Shown here in pieces: positions 1 to 7,445 of a stretch of 10,556 nt of DNA; within the stretch, counting starts at the first letter, position 1; each line of letters starts with the position of its first letter. The stretch spans positions 4,229 to 14,784 of the forward strand of contig PATI01000003.1 in assembly GCA_002712335.1 (NCBI GenBank), given 5' to 3'. The position numbers and the translations under genes are program-made. The notes beneath the pieces are model-generated. The model ran no database searches and was not told the origin of the DNA. It saw only the letters and a list, made by a program, of their open reading frames with translations. The DNA comes from Rhodospirillaceae bacterium. GTDB lineage: Bacteria; Pseudomonadota; Alphaproteobacteria; MPNO01; UBA2964.

Positions 1-16
1 GGACCGCTTCACGCCC

Positions 17-1045
17 ATGGGCGACTTTGGCCTCGTCCCCGTGCGGACCGGCGTGGTCCGCCTTGCGTTCATGAAACTGCTCATCACGCTGCTGCTCGCC
101 GCGCTCTGCGCCGGCTTCTCGCCGAACAAGCACGTGGCCTTTTCGTGCGCGCTCGCGGCGGCGGTCAACCTGATCGCGGTCGTGCACTACGCCTTCATCT
201 GGGCGATCCGCGCGCAGGTGCTCCCCGACGCGTACAAGCGCTTCGCGGCCAAGCCGCGCGGCGCGTACACGCGGCTCGGCGAGGGGGCCGAGGGTCCGGA
301 GCCGTGGGAGGCAGACGACAAGCGCAACTTGCTGATGCAGGAGTTCGCCGTGGACGCGCTCCGCCACTCCGACTGGGCCGTGACGCTTGTCTTCATGACC
401 TTGGACATGTGGGACATCGCCGAATACGCCAACCCGCCGTTCAACGCGACGGTGGACGGCAACCTCACCGCGTGCGTCGCGGCGCACGGCGCCGGCGGCT
501 GCGCGTCGGCCGACCCGGTGTACTCGGAGTACAACCGCCAGCTCTGCGCCGCGCTGCAGCCGCTCATCGTGCTGTGCGGCACGGTGCCGCGCTTCTACCT
601 CGGCGAGCTCCGCCAGCCGAGCGACCCGGCCAAGATGGGCCGCTGGGGCTACTATCGCCTCGTCGCGCTCGGCCTCGTCTTCTGGGGCGGCGGGTTTGCG
701 ATCTGGTACACGTGCAGCCGCGCGCTCTACGACCGGCTCTGGAAGGACGGGCCCGTCGAGGCGCGCTACTGGGCGGGCGGCTTCCCCGCGGGCGAGTGGC
801 GCGAGCTCGACCAGGTGTGGATCGGCCGTCTCGTCTGGCTGCAGCTCGGCTACCCGATCGTCTCGGCGCTCGAGTTTGCGTGGGTGCAGGCCGCGGCGCG
901 CGGCTGGTTTAAGATGACGAAGGTGGGCGCCGACTCGTACCCGGCGGCGCTCTCGTTCACCAAGGACTTCTTCTACGGGGTGCTCGACGTGCTCACCAAG
1001 GGCGGGCTCGCCATGTACACGTCGAGCCGCGCGGCGTACTTGTGA
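17..1045 (+). CDS. Microbial (type-1) rhodopsin-like seven-helix membrane protein, possibly 5'-partial
   Basis: Predicted retinal-binding light-driven ion transporter or sensor of a cellular or viral membrane. I see seven hydrophobic segments near residues 13-34, 39-66, 108-133, 174-193, 211-233, 268-290 and 318-340. Helix C carries R116, D119, W120, T123 and D130, with exactly the spacing of bacteriorhodopsin R82, D85, W86, T89 and D96. Helix F has Y279-P280 (as Y185-P186). Helix G has D324 and K328 (as D212 and Schiff-base K216), followed by a Ser-Arg-Ala end like that of bacteriorhodopsin. The D/T/D triad is that of outward proton pumps, so pumping is an inference. Odd points: the B-C, C-D and F-G loops are much longer than usual, the C-D loop holds Cys and N-x-T sequons, and the helix-F pocket tryptophans are not conserved (Q276 and S283 at those places). 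The frame is open to the window edge (codons from position 2 on), so ATG 17 may be internal. Family call fairly sure; activity unknown. Confidence 0.75.
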   Translation: MGDFGLVPVRTGVVRLAFMKLLITLLLAALCAGFSPNKHVAFSCALAAAVNLIAVVHYAFIWAIRAQVLPDAYKRFAAKPRGAYTRLGEGAEGPEPWEADDKRNLLMQEFAVDALRHSDWAVTLVFMTLDMWDIAEYANPPFNATVDGNLTACVAAHGAGGCASADPVYSEYNRQLCAALQPLIVLCGTVPRFYLGELRQPSDPAKMGRWGYYRLVALGLVFWGGGFAIWYTCSRALYDRLWKDGPVEARYWAGGFPAGEWRELDQVWIGRLVWLQLGYPIVSALEFAWVQAAARGWFKMTKVGADSYPAALSFTKDFFYGVLDVLTKGGLAMYTSSRAAYL

Positions 1046-1055
1046 GCGGCGGCGG

Positions 1056-1066
1056 CGCTAAATAAC
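1056..1066 (+). promoter_or_regulatory. AT-rich upstream element, CGCTA-ATAAC class
   Basis: The sequence CGCTAAATAAC lies in the 65-bp gap after the rhodopsin stop, 44 bp before the ATG at 1111. The same arrangement, CGCTA then an A-rich spacer then ATAAC, recurs before the 490-aa gene and before the Myb gene. In such GC-rich DNA a shared AT-rich block at similar distances suggests a core promoter, but this is inferred from three to four cases only. Confidence 0.4.
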
Positions 1067-1107
1067 GCAGACTCGTGCGGGAGCGGAGTAGGGATCGGAA
1101 CCTGTGA

Positions 1108-2115
<1,008 letters not shown>

Positions 2116-2131
2116 ATTGCGCGTTGCGCAC

Positions 2132-2145
2132 AATTCGCAGCGTGC
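2132..2145. repeat. Short intergenic repeat, copy 1
   Basis: AATTCGCAGCGTGC lies 16 bp after the stop codon at 2115. A copy with one mismatch (T for G) is at 6582-6595, after another plus-strand gene. The role is unknown; it could be a 3' processing or promoter-related signal, or chance. Confidence 0.25.
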
Positions 2146-2155
2146 GCGGCACTCT

Positions 2156-2170
2156 CGCTAGAAAGATAAC
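2156..2170 (+). promoter_or_regulatory. AT-rich upstream element, CGCTA-ATAAC class
   Basis: CGCTAGAAAGATAAC lies 50 bp before the ATG at 2221 and is directly followed by the 10-bp perfect palindrome TTGAATTCAA (2171-2180). It matches the elements at 1056 and 3688. The shared ATAACTTG (2166-2173) is identical in the copy before the Myb gene. Confidence 0.45.
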
Positions 2171-2220
2171 TTGAATTCAATCTTGCACGGAGTAAGACGC
2201 CATCGAAAGCGGCGGCGACA

Positions 2221-3693
2221 ATGTTGGCCGCGGTGACGCCGTCTGCGCCAGGGTATGAGGGTCTGAGCGGCTACTTTTTGGGCGGCGGCGGCGGCGGCGG
2301 CGGCGGCGGCCCGCCGGCGCGCGTGCCGAGCGCGCTCGCGCCGTCGCCGCGGCTGGCGACCACGCCCGGCGCCGCGGTGCCGAGCGCGCCGGCGTCGATT
2401 CCGACGTCGAGCCAGAAGCCGACGCAGAACACCAACGTGCGCATCCCGTACGCGCGCTTCATGTACACCTCGCCGACGGACGACGCGGCGCCCCGCGACC
2501 TCCAGCGCGGCGACCTCGTCTTCGCGCATCGCGAGTCGCTCGCCATGGGGCGCGGCGCCAACCGCCTGGTGAAGTGCACCGGCCTGCCGCAGCTCAACGA
2601 CATGCTCGAGCGCGGCAGCACGCCCGCCGCCGACCCCGCGGGCCCCAACGGCGACCGCGGCGGGTGCCTCGACCTGCGGGTGCCGGCGATGCGCCGGCGC
2701 GTCAAGGCGGCGCGGCTGCGGCACTACCGCGACGAGGTCGCGCGCGCCGAGTTTGATCTCGGCGCCCTCAGCGGGCGCAGCGGGGTGCGCGCAACCGCGG
2801 CGCGGGCGGCCGCCGAGGTGCAAAAGCAGCGGGCCGAAGCGAGCCTCGAGGCGGCGAGGCTATTCGACCCGGCGGCCCCCATCGCTGCGCCCCGCGCGGC
2901 CGACTACGACTACGCGGCCGACGCGACGGCGGTGCCGCTGCTGCGGCAGTGGACGGTCGACGGCGTGCTCATCAACGTCGACGACGACGTGCTCGACGTC
3001 GAGACGCCGCGCGACGCGCGCAACGACGGCGTGCTCCTCAACGTGGCGATCGCGGGGCCGACGCCGATGCGCAACGCGGCGCGCGGCGTCGGCGCGCTGT
3101 ACGAGAACCGGCTGCTGCCGCGCAACGCGTGGACGCCGCAGCTCGTCGACGCGACGCCGTTGGCGCGCGACAGCGTCGTGGCGCTGCTCGTGGGGACGCC
3201 GGTGGCGCTGGTCGACGGCGAAGACGCGCGCGACCCCGCGGTCGCGCGCTACTACCGCTTCCGGTGGAAGCTCGGCAGCTTTCGCCAGTGGTACCAGATT
3301 GCCAACGGCGGAACGGGCGGCGGCAACGGCGCGACGCGGCTCGAGGGGCTCTCGCGCGACGACGTCTTCTTCAACTGGGGCGCCTACCGCATCGGCTGCG
3401 TCACCGACACCAACCTCGTCGAGAGCCCGGGCAAGGACCAGCAGATCATGGTCAACGTCGCGGTGGAGTGGCTCGCGCCGCTGACACTCCTCGACCGCGC
3501 GGGCGTGGGCGCGTACACAAAGCCGCGCGGCGCGGGCGACGACTCGGACGACGACGAGGGCGAGGAGGCGCGCGAGGCGCGGCAGCGGCGCGTGGTGCAG
3601 GCGTACGACGTCGAGGCGCAGCGTCGGGAGCGTGCGGCGGCGGCGGCGGCGCCAGCGGCGGCAGAGGAGGCGCCCGCGGAAGGGGCGCGCTAA
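2221..3693 (+). CDS. Hypothetical protein, possible virion or structural component
   Basis: I cannot name this 490-aa protein. A Gly10 run sits at residues 21-30, encoded by (GGC)10 at 2281-2310, followed by a Pro/Ala-rich segment to about 65. The body, about 70-430, is rich in short beta-strand-like blocks: VRIPYARFMYTS, VDGVLINVDDD, VLLNVAIAGPTPMRN, YYRFRWKLGSFRQWYQ, RIGCVTDTNL and VNVAVEWLAPLTLL. The C-terminus is acidic (DDSDDDEGEEA, from about 440) and then Ala/Glu/Arg-rich. There is no signal peptide, membrane segment or catalytic motif. A beta-rich body with repeated LINV/LLNV strands and disordered ends would fit a capsid-associated or other structural protein of a large DNA virus, but this is inference. 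ATG 2221 follows a strong AT-rich element by 50 bp. The coding frame is certain; the function is open. Confidence 0.85.
   Translation: MLAAVTPSAPGYEGLSGYFLGGGGGGGGGGPPARVPSALAPSPRLATTPGAAVPSAPASIPTSSQKPTQNTNVRIPYARFMYTSPTDDAAPRDLQRGDLVFAHRESLAMGRGANRLVKCTGLPQLNDMLERGSTPAADPAGPNGDRGGCLDLRVPAMRRRVKAARLRHYRDEVARAEFDLGALSGRSGVRATAARAAAEVQKQRAEASLEAARLFDPAAPIAAPRAADYDYAADATAVPLLRQWTVDGVLINVDDDVLDVETPRDARNDGVLLNVAIAGPTPMRNAARGVGALYENRLLPRNAWTPQLVDATPLARDSVVALLVGTPVALVDGEDARDPAVARYYRFRWKLGSFRQWYQIANGGTGGGNGATRLEGLSRDDVFFNWGAYRIGCVTDTNLVESPGKDQQIMVNVAVEWLAPLTLLDRAGVGAYTKPRGAGDDSDDDEGEEAREARQRRVVQAYDVEAQRRERAAAAAAPAAAEEAPAEGAR
2281..2310 (+). repeat. (GGC)10 trinucleotide repeat encoding Gly10
   Basis: Ten perfect GGC units in frame near the N-terminus of the 490-aa gene. 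It is a microsatellite expected to vary in length by single glycines between isolates. Confidence 0.95.
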
Positions 3694-3700
3694 AAATAAC
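3688..3700 (+). promoter_or_regulatory. AT-rich element, CGCTA-ATAAC class, overlapping a stop codon
   Basis: CGCTAAAAATAAC includes the TAA stop of the 490-aa gene and is followed by TTG, as in the copy at 2156. It lies 103 bp before the Myb start, about twice the distance of the other copies. A 29-bp element lies between it and the gene. If transcription began close to here the mRNA would carry an out-of-frame ATG at 3715, so this copy may be secondary or may serve the 3' end. Confidence 0.3.
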
Positions 3701-3720
3701 TTGCCTTCTTTGGTATGAAA

Positions 3721-3749
3721 CGCGCCGTTTTGAGCACAGGGACGGCGGC
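3721..3749 (+). promoter_or_regulatory. 29-bp conserved upstream element, copy 1 (before the Myb gene)
   Basis: The sequence is CGCGCCGTTTTGAG, ACA-type spacer bases, then AGGGACGGCGGC. It differs from the copy at 4386 at 3 of 29 positions. It starts 28 bp after the preceding stop and ends 54 bp before the Myb ATG at 3804, with no ATG in between. Three copies, all intergenic and all pointing at the next gene, make a promoter or operator the best reading. Confidence 0.65.
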
Positions 3750-3803
3750 CGCGAGCCTCGTGCGCGCACCGTCCGACACCGCACGACCACGCAGCCCGTA
3801 CCG

Positions 3804-4361
<558 letters not shown>

Positions 4362-4385
4362 CAACTTTAGTAACAGCACCCTAGG

Positions 4386-4414
4386 CGCGCCGTATTGAGC
4401 CTAGGGACGGCGGC
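4386..4414 (+). promoter_or_regulatory. 29-bp conserved upstream element, copy 2 (before the F-box-like gene)
   Basis: The sequence is CGCGCCGTATTGAG, CCT, then AGGGACGGCGGC. It starts 25 bp after the Myb stop and ends 38 bp before the ATG at 4453, with no ATG in between. It matches copy 1 at 26 of 29 positions and the minus-strand copy at 7368-7340 at 25 of 29. Confidence 0.65.
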
Positions 4415-4452
4415 AGTGCCTGGGCCGCCGGGTACCGAGTGAGGCGCCGTGA

Positions 4453-6510
4453 ATGGACCACTGCCCGCAGTCCGACGCTAGACTGCGCGCGCAGATCGAG
4501 GCTCTGTACGCTGTCCGCGGCGGAATCGCACCAATGCCTAACTTTTGCGAGGAGAACAGCGACCAAAGCGAAAACCTCTGGTCGACCTACCACACGCTGG
4601 TGTCTGCGGGTTCGACCGAGGGGCAGATCTTTGCGGACATTCTCGAAGACTGCACGCACCTGCCCGAGTCGTACCGCCGCGCGCACCCGGCGTGGCTGCC
4701 GCTCATCGCGCTGGCGCATGAGCTCGCCCGCGAGCCGCGGTGGTCGGATCTGCCTGGCGGCCAGCGCCCGGTGAAGCAAGTGCTGGGGTTTTACACCGAC
4801 GCCAACCGCGACAAGCTCGCCGACATTCAGAAGCGCATGGCGCTGGCAGAGCTGCACGTGCGCTGGCAGTGCGAGGGCATGCTCGCCGACATGTCGGGCG
4901 CGGTGGAGATTGCCGAAGAAGCGCACGAAAAGGCGATGGATCTGCTCGTCGCGCGCAACGCGCAGCACTACGATGAGACGGGTCTGGATTACGCCGCAAT
5001 GTGCGGCGTCACCGACGTGATCGAGCAGCTGTGGCTGACGGTGCGCGCCGCGAAGCGCACGCCGTGGCTGCGCATGCTGCAGGAGCGCCTGGCGTCTCGG
5101 GCGCGCGCGAGCATCGACGCCGCGGTGCAGTACGACCGGCTGCGACGCCTGCTGCGCGACGCGAAACAGCGACGCGCGCGTCGGAGCGCAAAACTCGCGC
5201 GGCAGATGCTGCGCGCGCTGCAGGGGCCCGCCGATGACGCGCGCGGCGTCACGTACACGCCGTACGAGCGCAACCTCAGCGGTCTGGTGCAGATGGAGCC
5301 CGAGGTCTTCCGGGACATTGTGCTGCCGCAGCTCACGGCGCAGGCGGCCGCTGCGCTGCAGCGCACGTGCCGCGAGTTTTCGGGGCTCAACCGCCTCGAG
5401 AGCAAGGGCACGCAGCTGCGCGCGATGGTGCCGCAGTTTCGCGTCCGCTGGCTGCCGGGCAAGCTGCGCGCCGGCCACCAGAGCGAGGGCGTGCTGCCGC
5501 ACTGCAAGATGAAGAGCCGCGACGCGTTCGGGCGCCAGACAGTCGTGAACTGCGTCTACTCCGAGCGTCTGGTGCACGTGGTCGTCGACTTTGGCTCGTG
5601 GATTCCGCGGCACACGAAGCTCGTGCCGGGGCTCCGCGGTCGGCTCGGTCGGCGCAACGAGGGTCGGGTGCCGCTCTGCCTCGCCGAGCCGCACCCGGAC
5701 CCGTCGCTGGCCGGCGCCGCCGTCGGCGTGCTGCCGGCCGACCACCCGCTCCGCGTTGCGCCGCACCCGCCGGCGTACCTCAATGGCGACGACCATGACA
5801 GCGACGACGACAACAATGGCGGCGGCGCGCCTGCGAATCCGCTGCTCGCCGGGTACGTGCGGCGCGCGCGGCGCCAGAAGAATGTGCGCAAGCACTGGCT
5901 CAGGCACGACGAGACCACGCCGTCGCAGCGCGCGCCGCTCGACGCCGACAAGGCGTTTGTGCGCGTGCCGACGAATCGGTTCTTCGTCGGCCAGCCGATC
6001 ATGTTCGCGACGCTCGTCGACGCCGAGACGCTGGAGGACGTCGACGACTCGCAGGTTCCGAAACTCGCGCTGTCCGAGCAGCGCAACGGGGGGCCATACT
6101 CGTTTGTCAACCCGCAAGCGGCCGCTCGCTGGCACAAATACCAGGAGTACATCGCCACGTCGTCGTCGTCGGTGGGGGAGGCGGCGCGGTTGGCGACGAT
6201 CCGCCGGCGTCGCAACGTGCGGCTGTTCAAAGCGCCCGAGCGGATCGTCAGCAGCCGGGACGATGACGCGGACGCGGTGGCCATGCTTCCGGCAAAGCTG
6301 CTGTGCAACGTCACGCCGCCGAAGCACGCGCGCTCGCATGACGCAAAGGGGCGCAAGTACAAGATTGCGGTGCACATTCGCGGCGTGCTGCGCGAGGGCT
6401 ACGACCACGCCGCTGGGCAAGGCAACGTCTACGACACGACGGTCTACAGCGACTCGAACTTCGAGTCGCTGTCGCGCAAGAAGATTGTGCGGGCACGCGG
6501 CGTGGTGTGA
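4453..6510 (+). CDS. F-box-like large protein of unknown function
   Basis: This 685-aa protein is not recognised as a whole. The N-terminal third (about 1-270) is mostly helical, ending in an Arg-rich helix near 230-260. Residues 283-311 resemble an F-box: PEVFRDIVLPQL, then an Ala-rich helix and LQRTCREFSGL, matching the usual Leu-Pro, helix and Leu-x-x-x-Cys-x-x-(aromatic) pattern. F-box proteins bind Skp1 and bring substrates to SCF ubiquitin ligases, and several giant viruses encode them. An N-terminal F-box is more typical than this central one, so the match is tentative. The C-terminal half (about 360-680) is a mixed domain with an acidic Asp/Asn/Gly insertion near 444-457. It includes HVVVDFGSWIPRHTKL, FVRVPTNRFFVGQPIMFATLVD and YKIAVHIRGVLREGYD, blocks like substrate-binding beta-strands. 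ATG 4453 follows the 29-bp element by 38 bp. The frame is certain; the function is weakly supported. Confidence 0.85.
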   Translation: MDHCPQSDARLRAQIEALYAVRGGIAPMPNFCEENSDQSENLWSTYHTLVSAGSTEGQIFADILEDCTHLPESYRRAHPAWLPLIALAHELAREPRWSDLPGGQRPVKQVLGFYTDANRDKLADIQKRMALAELHVRWQCEGMLADMSGAVEIAEEAHEKAMDLLVARNAQHYDETGLDYAAMCGVTDVIEQLWLTVRAAKRTPWLRMLQERLASRARASIDAAVQYDRLRRLLRDAKQRRARRSAKLARQMLRALQGPADDARGVTYTPYERNLSGLVQMEPEVFRDIVLPQLTAQAAAALQRTCREFSGLNRLESKGTQLRAMVPQFRVRWLPGKLRAGHQSEGVLPHCKMKSRDAFGRQTVVNCVYSERLVHVVVDFGSWIPRHTKLVPGLRGRLGRRNEGRVPLCLAEPHPDPSLAGAAVGVLPADHPLRVAPHPPAYLNGDDHDSDDDNNGGGAPANPLLAGYVRRARRQKNVRKHWLRHDETTPSQRAPLDADKAFVRVPTNRFFVGQPIMFATLVDAETLEDVDDSQVPKLALSEQRNGGPYSFVNPQAAARWHKYQEYIATSSSSVGEAARLATIRRRRNVRLFKAPERIVSSRDDDADAVAMLPAKLLCNVTPPKHARSHDAKGRKYKIAVHIRGVLREGYDHAAGQGNVYDTTVYSDSNFESLSRKKIVRARGVV

Positions 6511-6657
6511 GCGAGGGCGGTGAGAGGAGAGAGCGGGGTGCGGGGGTGCGCGGGTGCGGGAGGGGCGGGCAACGGACTGAGAATTCGCATCGTGCACCAT
6601 TGTTAAGAAAAGTGTCGTGACCGCTACACGGGCCCACGCGCACGCCCGCGCGGCCGC
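6511..6657. other. Convergent intergenic gap
   Basis: This 147-bp gap lies between two gene ends. The left part is a purine-rich, G-rich run (GAGGGCGG, GAGAGGAGAGAGCGGGG, GGGTGCG repeats). It is followed by a small AT-richer patch (6580-6615) holding the AATTCGCATCGTGC repeat and TTGTTAAGAAAAG. No gene is seen. A role in ending both transcripts is plausible but unproven, and there is no clear long hairpin. Confidence 0.4.
6582..6595. repeat. Short intergenic repeat, copy 2
   Basis: AATTCGCATCGTGC has one mismatch to 2132-2145. It lies 71 bp after the stop of the 685-aa gene. Confidence 0.25.
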
Positions 6658-7263
6658 TCACTCCGGCGCCAGCATCGCGACCTGGCTCTTGAGCGTCGCA
6701 ATCTCGCCCTTCATCGCGTCCACGTCGGCCTGCAGCAGCGCCATCAGCGCCATGCACGTTTGCCCCTCAGCCGCGTCGAGGCCGGCGGCCGCGGCGTCCC
6801 GCTTCGGCGCGGGCGGCGACCGGAACAGCTTTGACAGCGTCCTGAACGGCTCGCTGTACACCGAAAGAATGTCGGGCGCGTCCGGCGCCGCGACGCGGAT
6901 GCGGAAGCGCTGCTGCTGTCGCAGGCTCGACAGCGCCGTCACCTTGAGCTGAAAGCCGACACGGCCCGCGCTCAGCATGCCGCGGCCGTCGGTGCCCGTC
7001 AGCAACGGAATGTCGCCGACCTGCTCCACCGGCTTGCCCGACTCGTACACGAGCGTGAGCGTGAGCGGAATCGGCGCGTGCGTCGACGCACGCGCGCCGT
7101 CCACGAGCAGCTCCACGCCCAGCTCAAACGTCTTGAGCGTCGAAATGATGTACTGTTCCATTCCCTCAGAGTTGCCGGGTGTCTCCAAACGGTCGACGCG
7201 GTGCACCGTGTGCTCGTCAATGCGCAGCGTCCGGACGCCCTTTTTCGTTTCGGTGACCGTCAT
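6658..7263 (-). CDS. Small beta-rich protein with C-terminal coiled coil
   Basis: This 201-aa protein is not assigned to a family. Residues about 45-140 read as alternating beta-strands (PLTLTLVYESG, VGFQLKVTALSS, RFRIRVAAPD, SVYSEPFRTLSK) and suggest an immunoglobulin-like or similar beta-sandwich. An Ala/Pro/Arg linker (about 140-165) leads to a heptad-patterned helix at 169-197 (MALMALLQADVDAMKGEI), a probable dimer or trimer coiled coil. There is no signal peptide or membrane span. The frame stays open upstream to 7449 without an ATG, so ATG 7263 is chosen; a 29-bp element on the same strand ends 76 bp before it. The fold could serve binding to DNA, peptide or glycan; the sequence does not decide. 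Its gene converges with the F-box-like gene. Confidence 0.8.
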   Translation of the reverse strand: MTVTETKKGVRTLRIDEHTVHRVDRLETPGNSEGMEQYIISTLKTFELGVELLVDGARASTHAPIPLTLTLVYESGKPVEQVGDIPLLTGTDGRGMLSAGRVGFQLKVTALSSLRQQQRFRIRVAAPDAPDILSVYSEPFRTLSKLFRSPPAPKRDAAAAGLDAAEGQTCMALMALLQADVDAMKGEIATLKSQVAMLAPE

Positions 7264-7339
7264 GGTCGTGGCGGCGTCTCGTCGCGTCTCGTCCCGCCTT
7301 GTCTGTGCCGCGATCTGGCCACGGCGGGGACGCGGTCGT

Positions 7340-7368
7340 GGCGCCGTCCCTGAACTCAATACGGCGCG
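7340..7368 (-). promoter_or_regulatory. 29-bp conserved upstream element, copy 3 (minus strand)
   Basis: Read on the minus strand this is CGCGCCGTATTGAG, TTC, then AGGGACGGCGCC. It lies in the 182-bp gap between the multipass membrane gene and the 201-aa gene and points at the latter. The gap to ATG 7263 is 76 bp and holds no other ATG. The orientation switch together with the gene supports a strand-specific promoter function. Confidence 0.65.
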
Positions 7369-7445
7369 ACTGGACGCGGTGTCTCGGATTTGTCGGTTAC
7401 ATTTCGCGGCACACGCTGCTGCGCCCTCGCGCACTCTCTCCGCTC

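Noticed and set aside
1..1045. Heliorhodopsin as the identity of the first gene
   Set aside because: Heliorhodopsins use a Glu counterion in helix C and a different helix-G pattern. Here the R-x-x-D-W and D-V-x-x-K patterns with a C-terminal Ser-Arg-Ala match the bacteriorhodopsin type.
2949..3803. Upstream extension of the Myb frame into the 490-aa gene
   Set aside because: The frame is open but gives Arg/Ala/Gly-rich noise overlapping a better gene; ATG 3804 after the intergenic element is the sensible start.
4381..6600. 739-codon open frame on the minus strand opposite the F-box-like gene
   Set aside because: Its product is a compositional mirror (Arg, His, Val, Ala-rich) with no motif. 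The plus frame has coherent blocks, a promoter-like element and a well-placed ATG. Long antisense frames are expected at this GC content.
6511..6657. A tRNA or structured RNA in the convergent gap
   Set aside because: No cloverleaf, no paired arms of useful length and no T-loop consensus found by eye.
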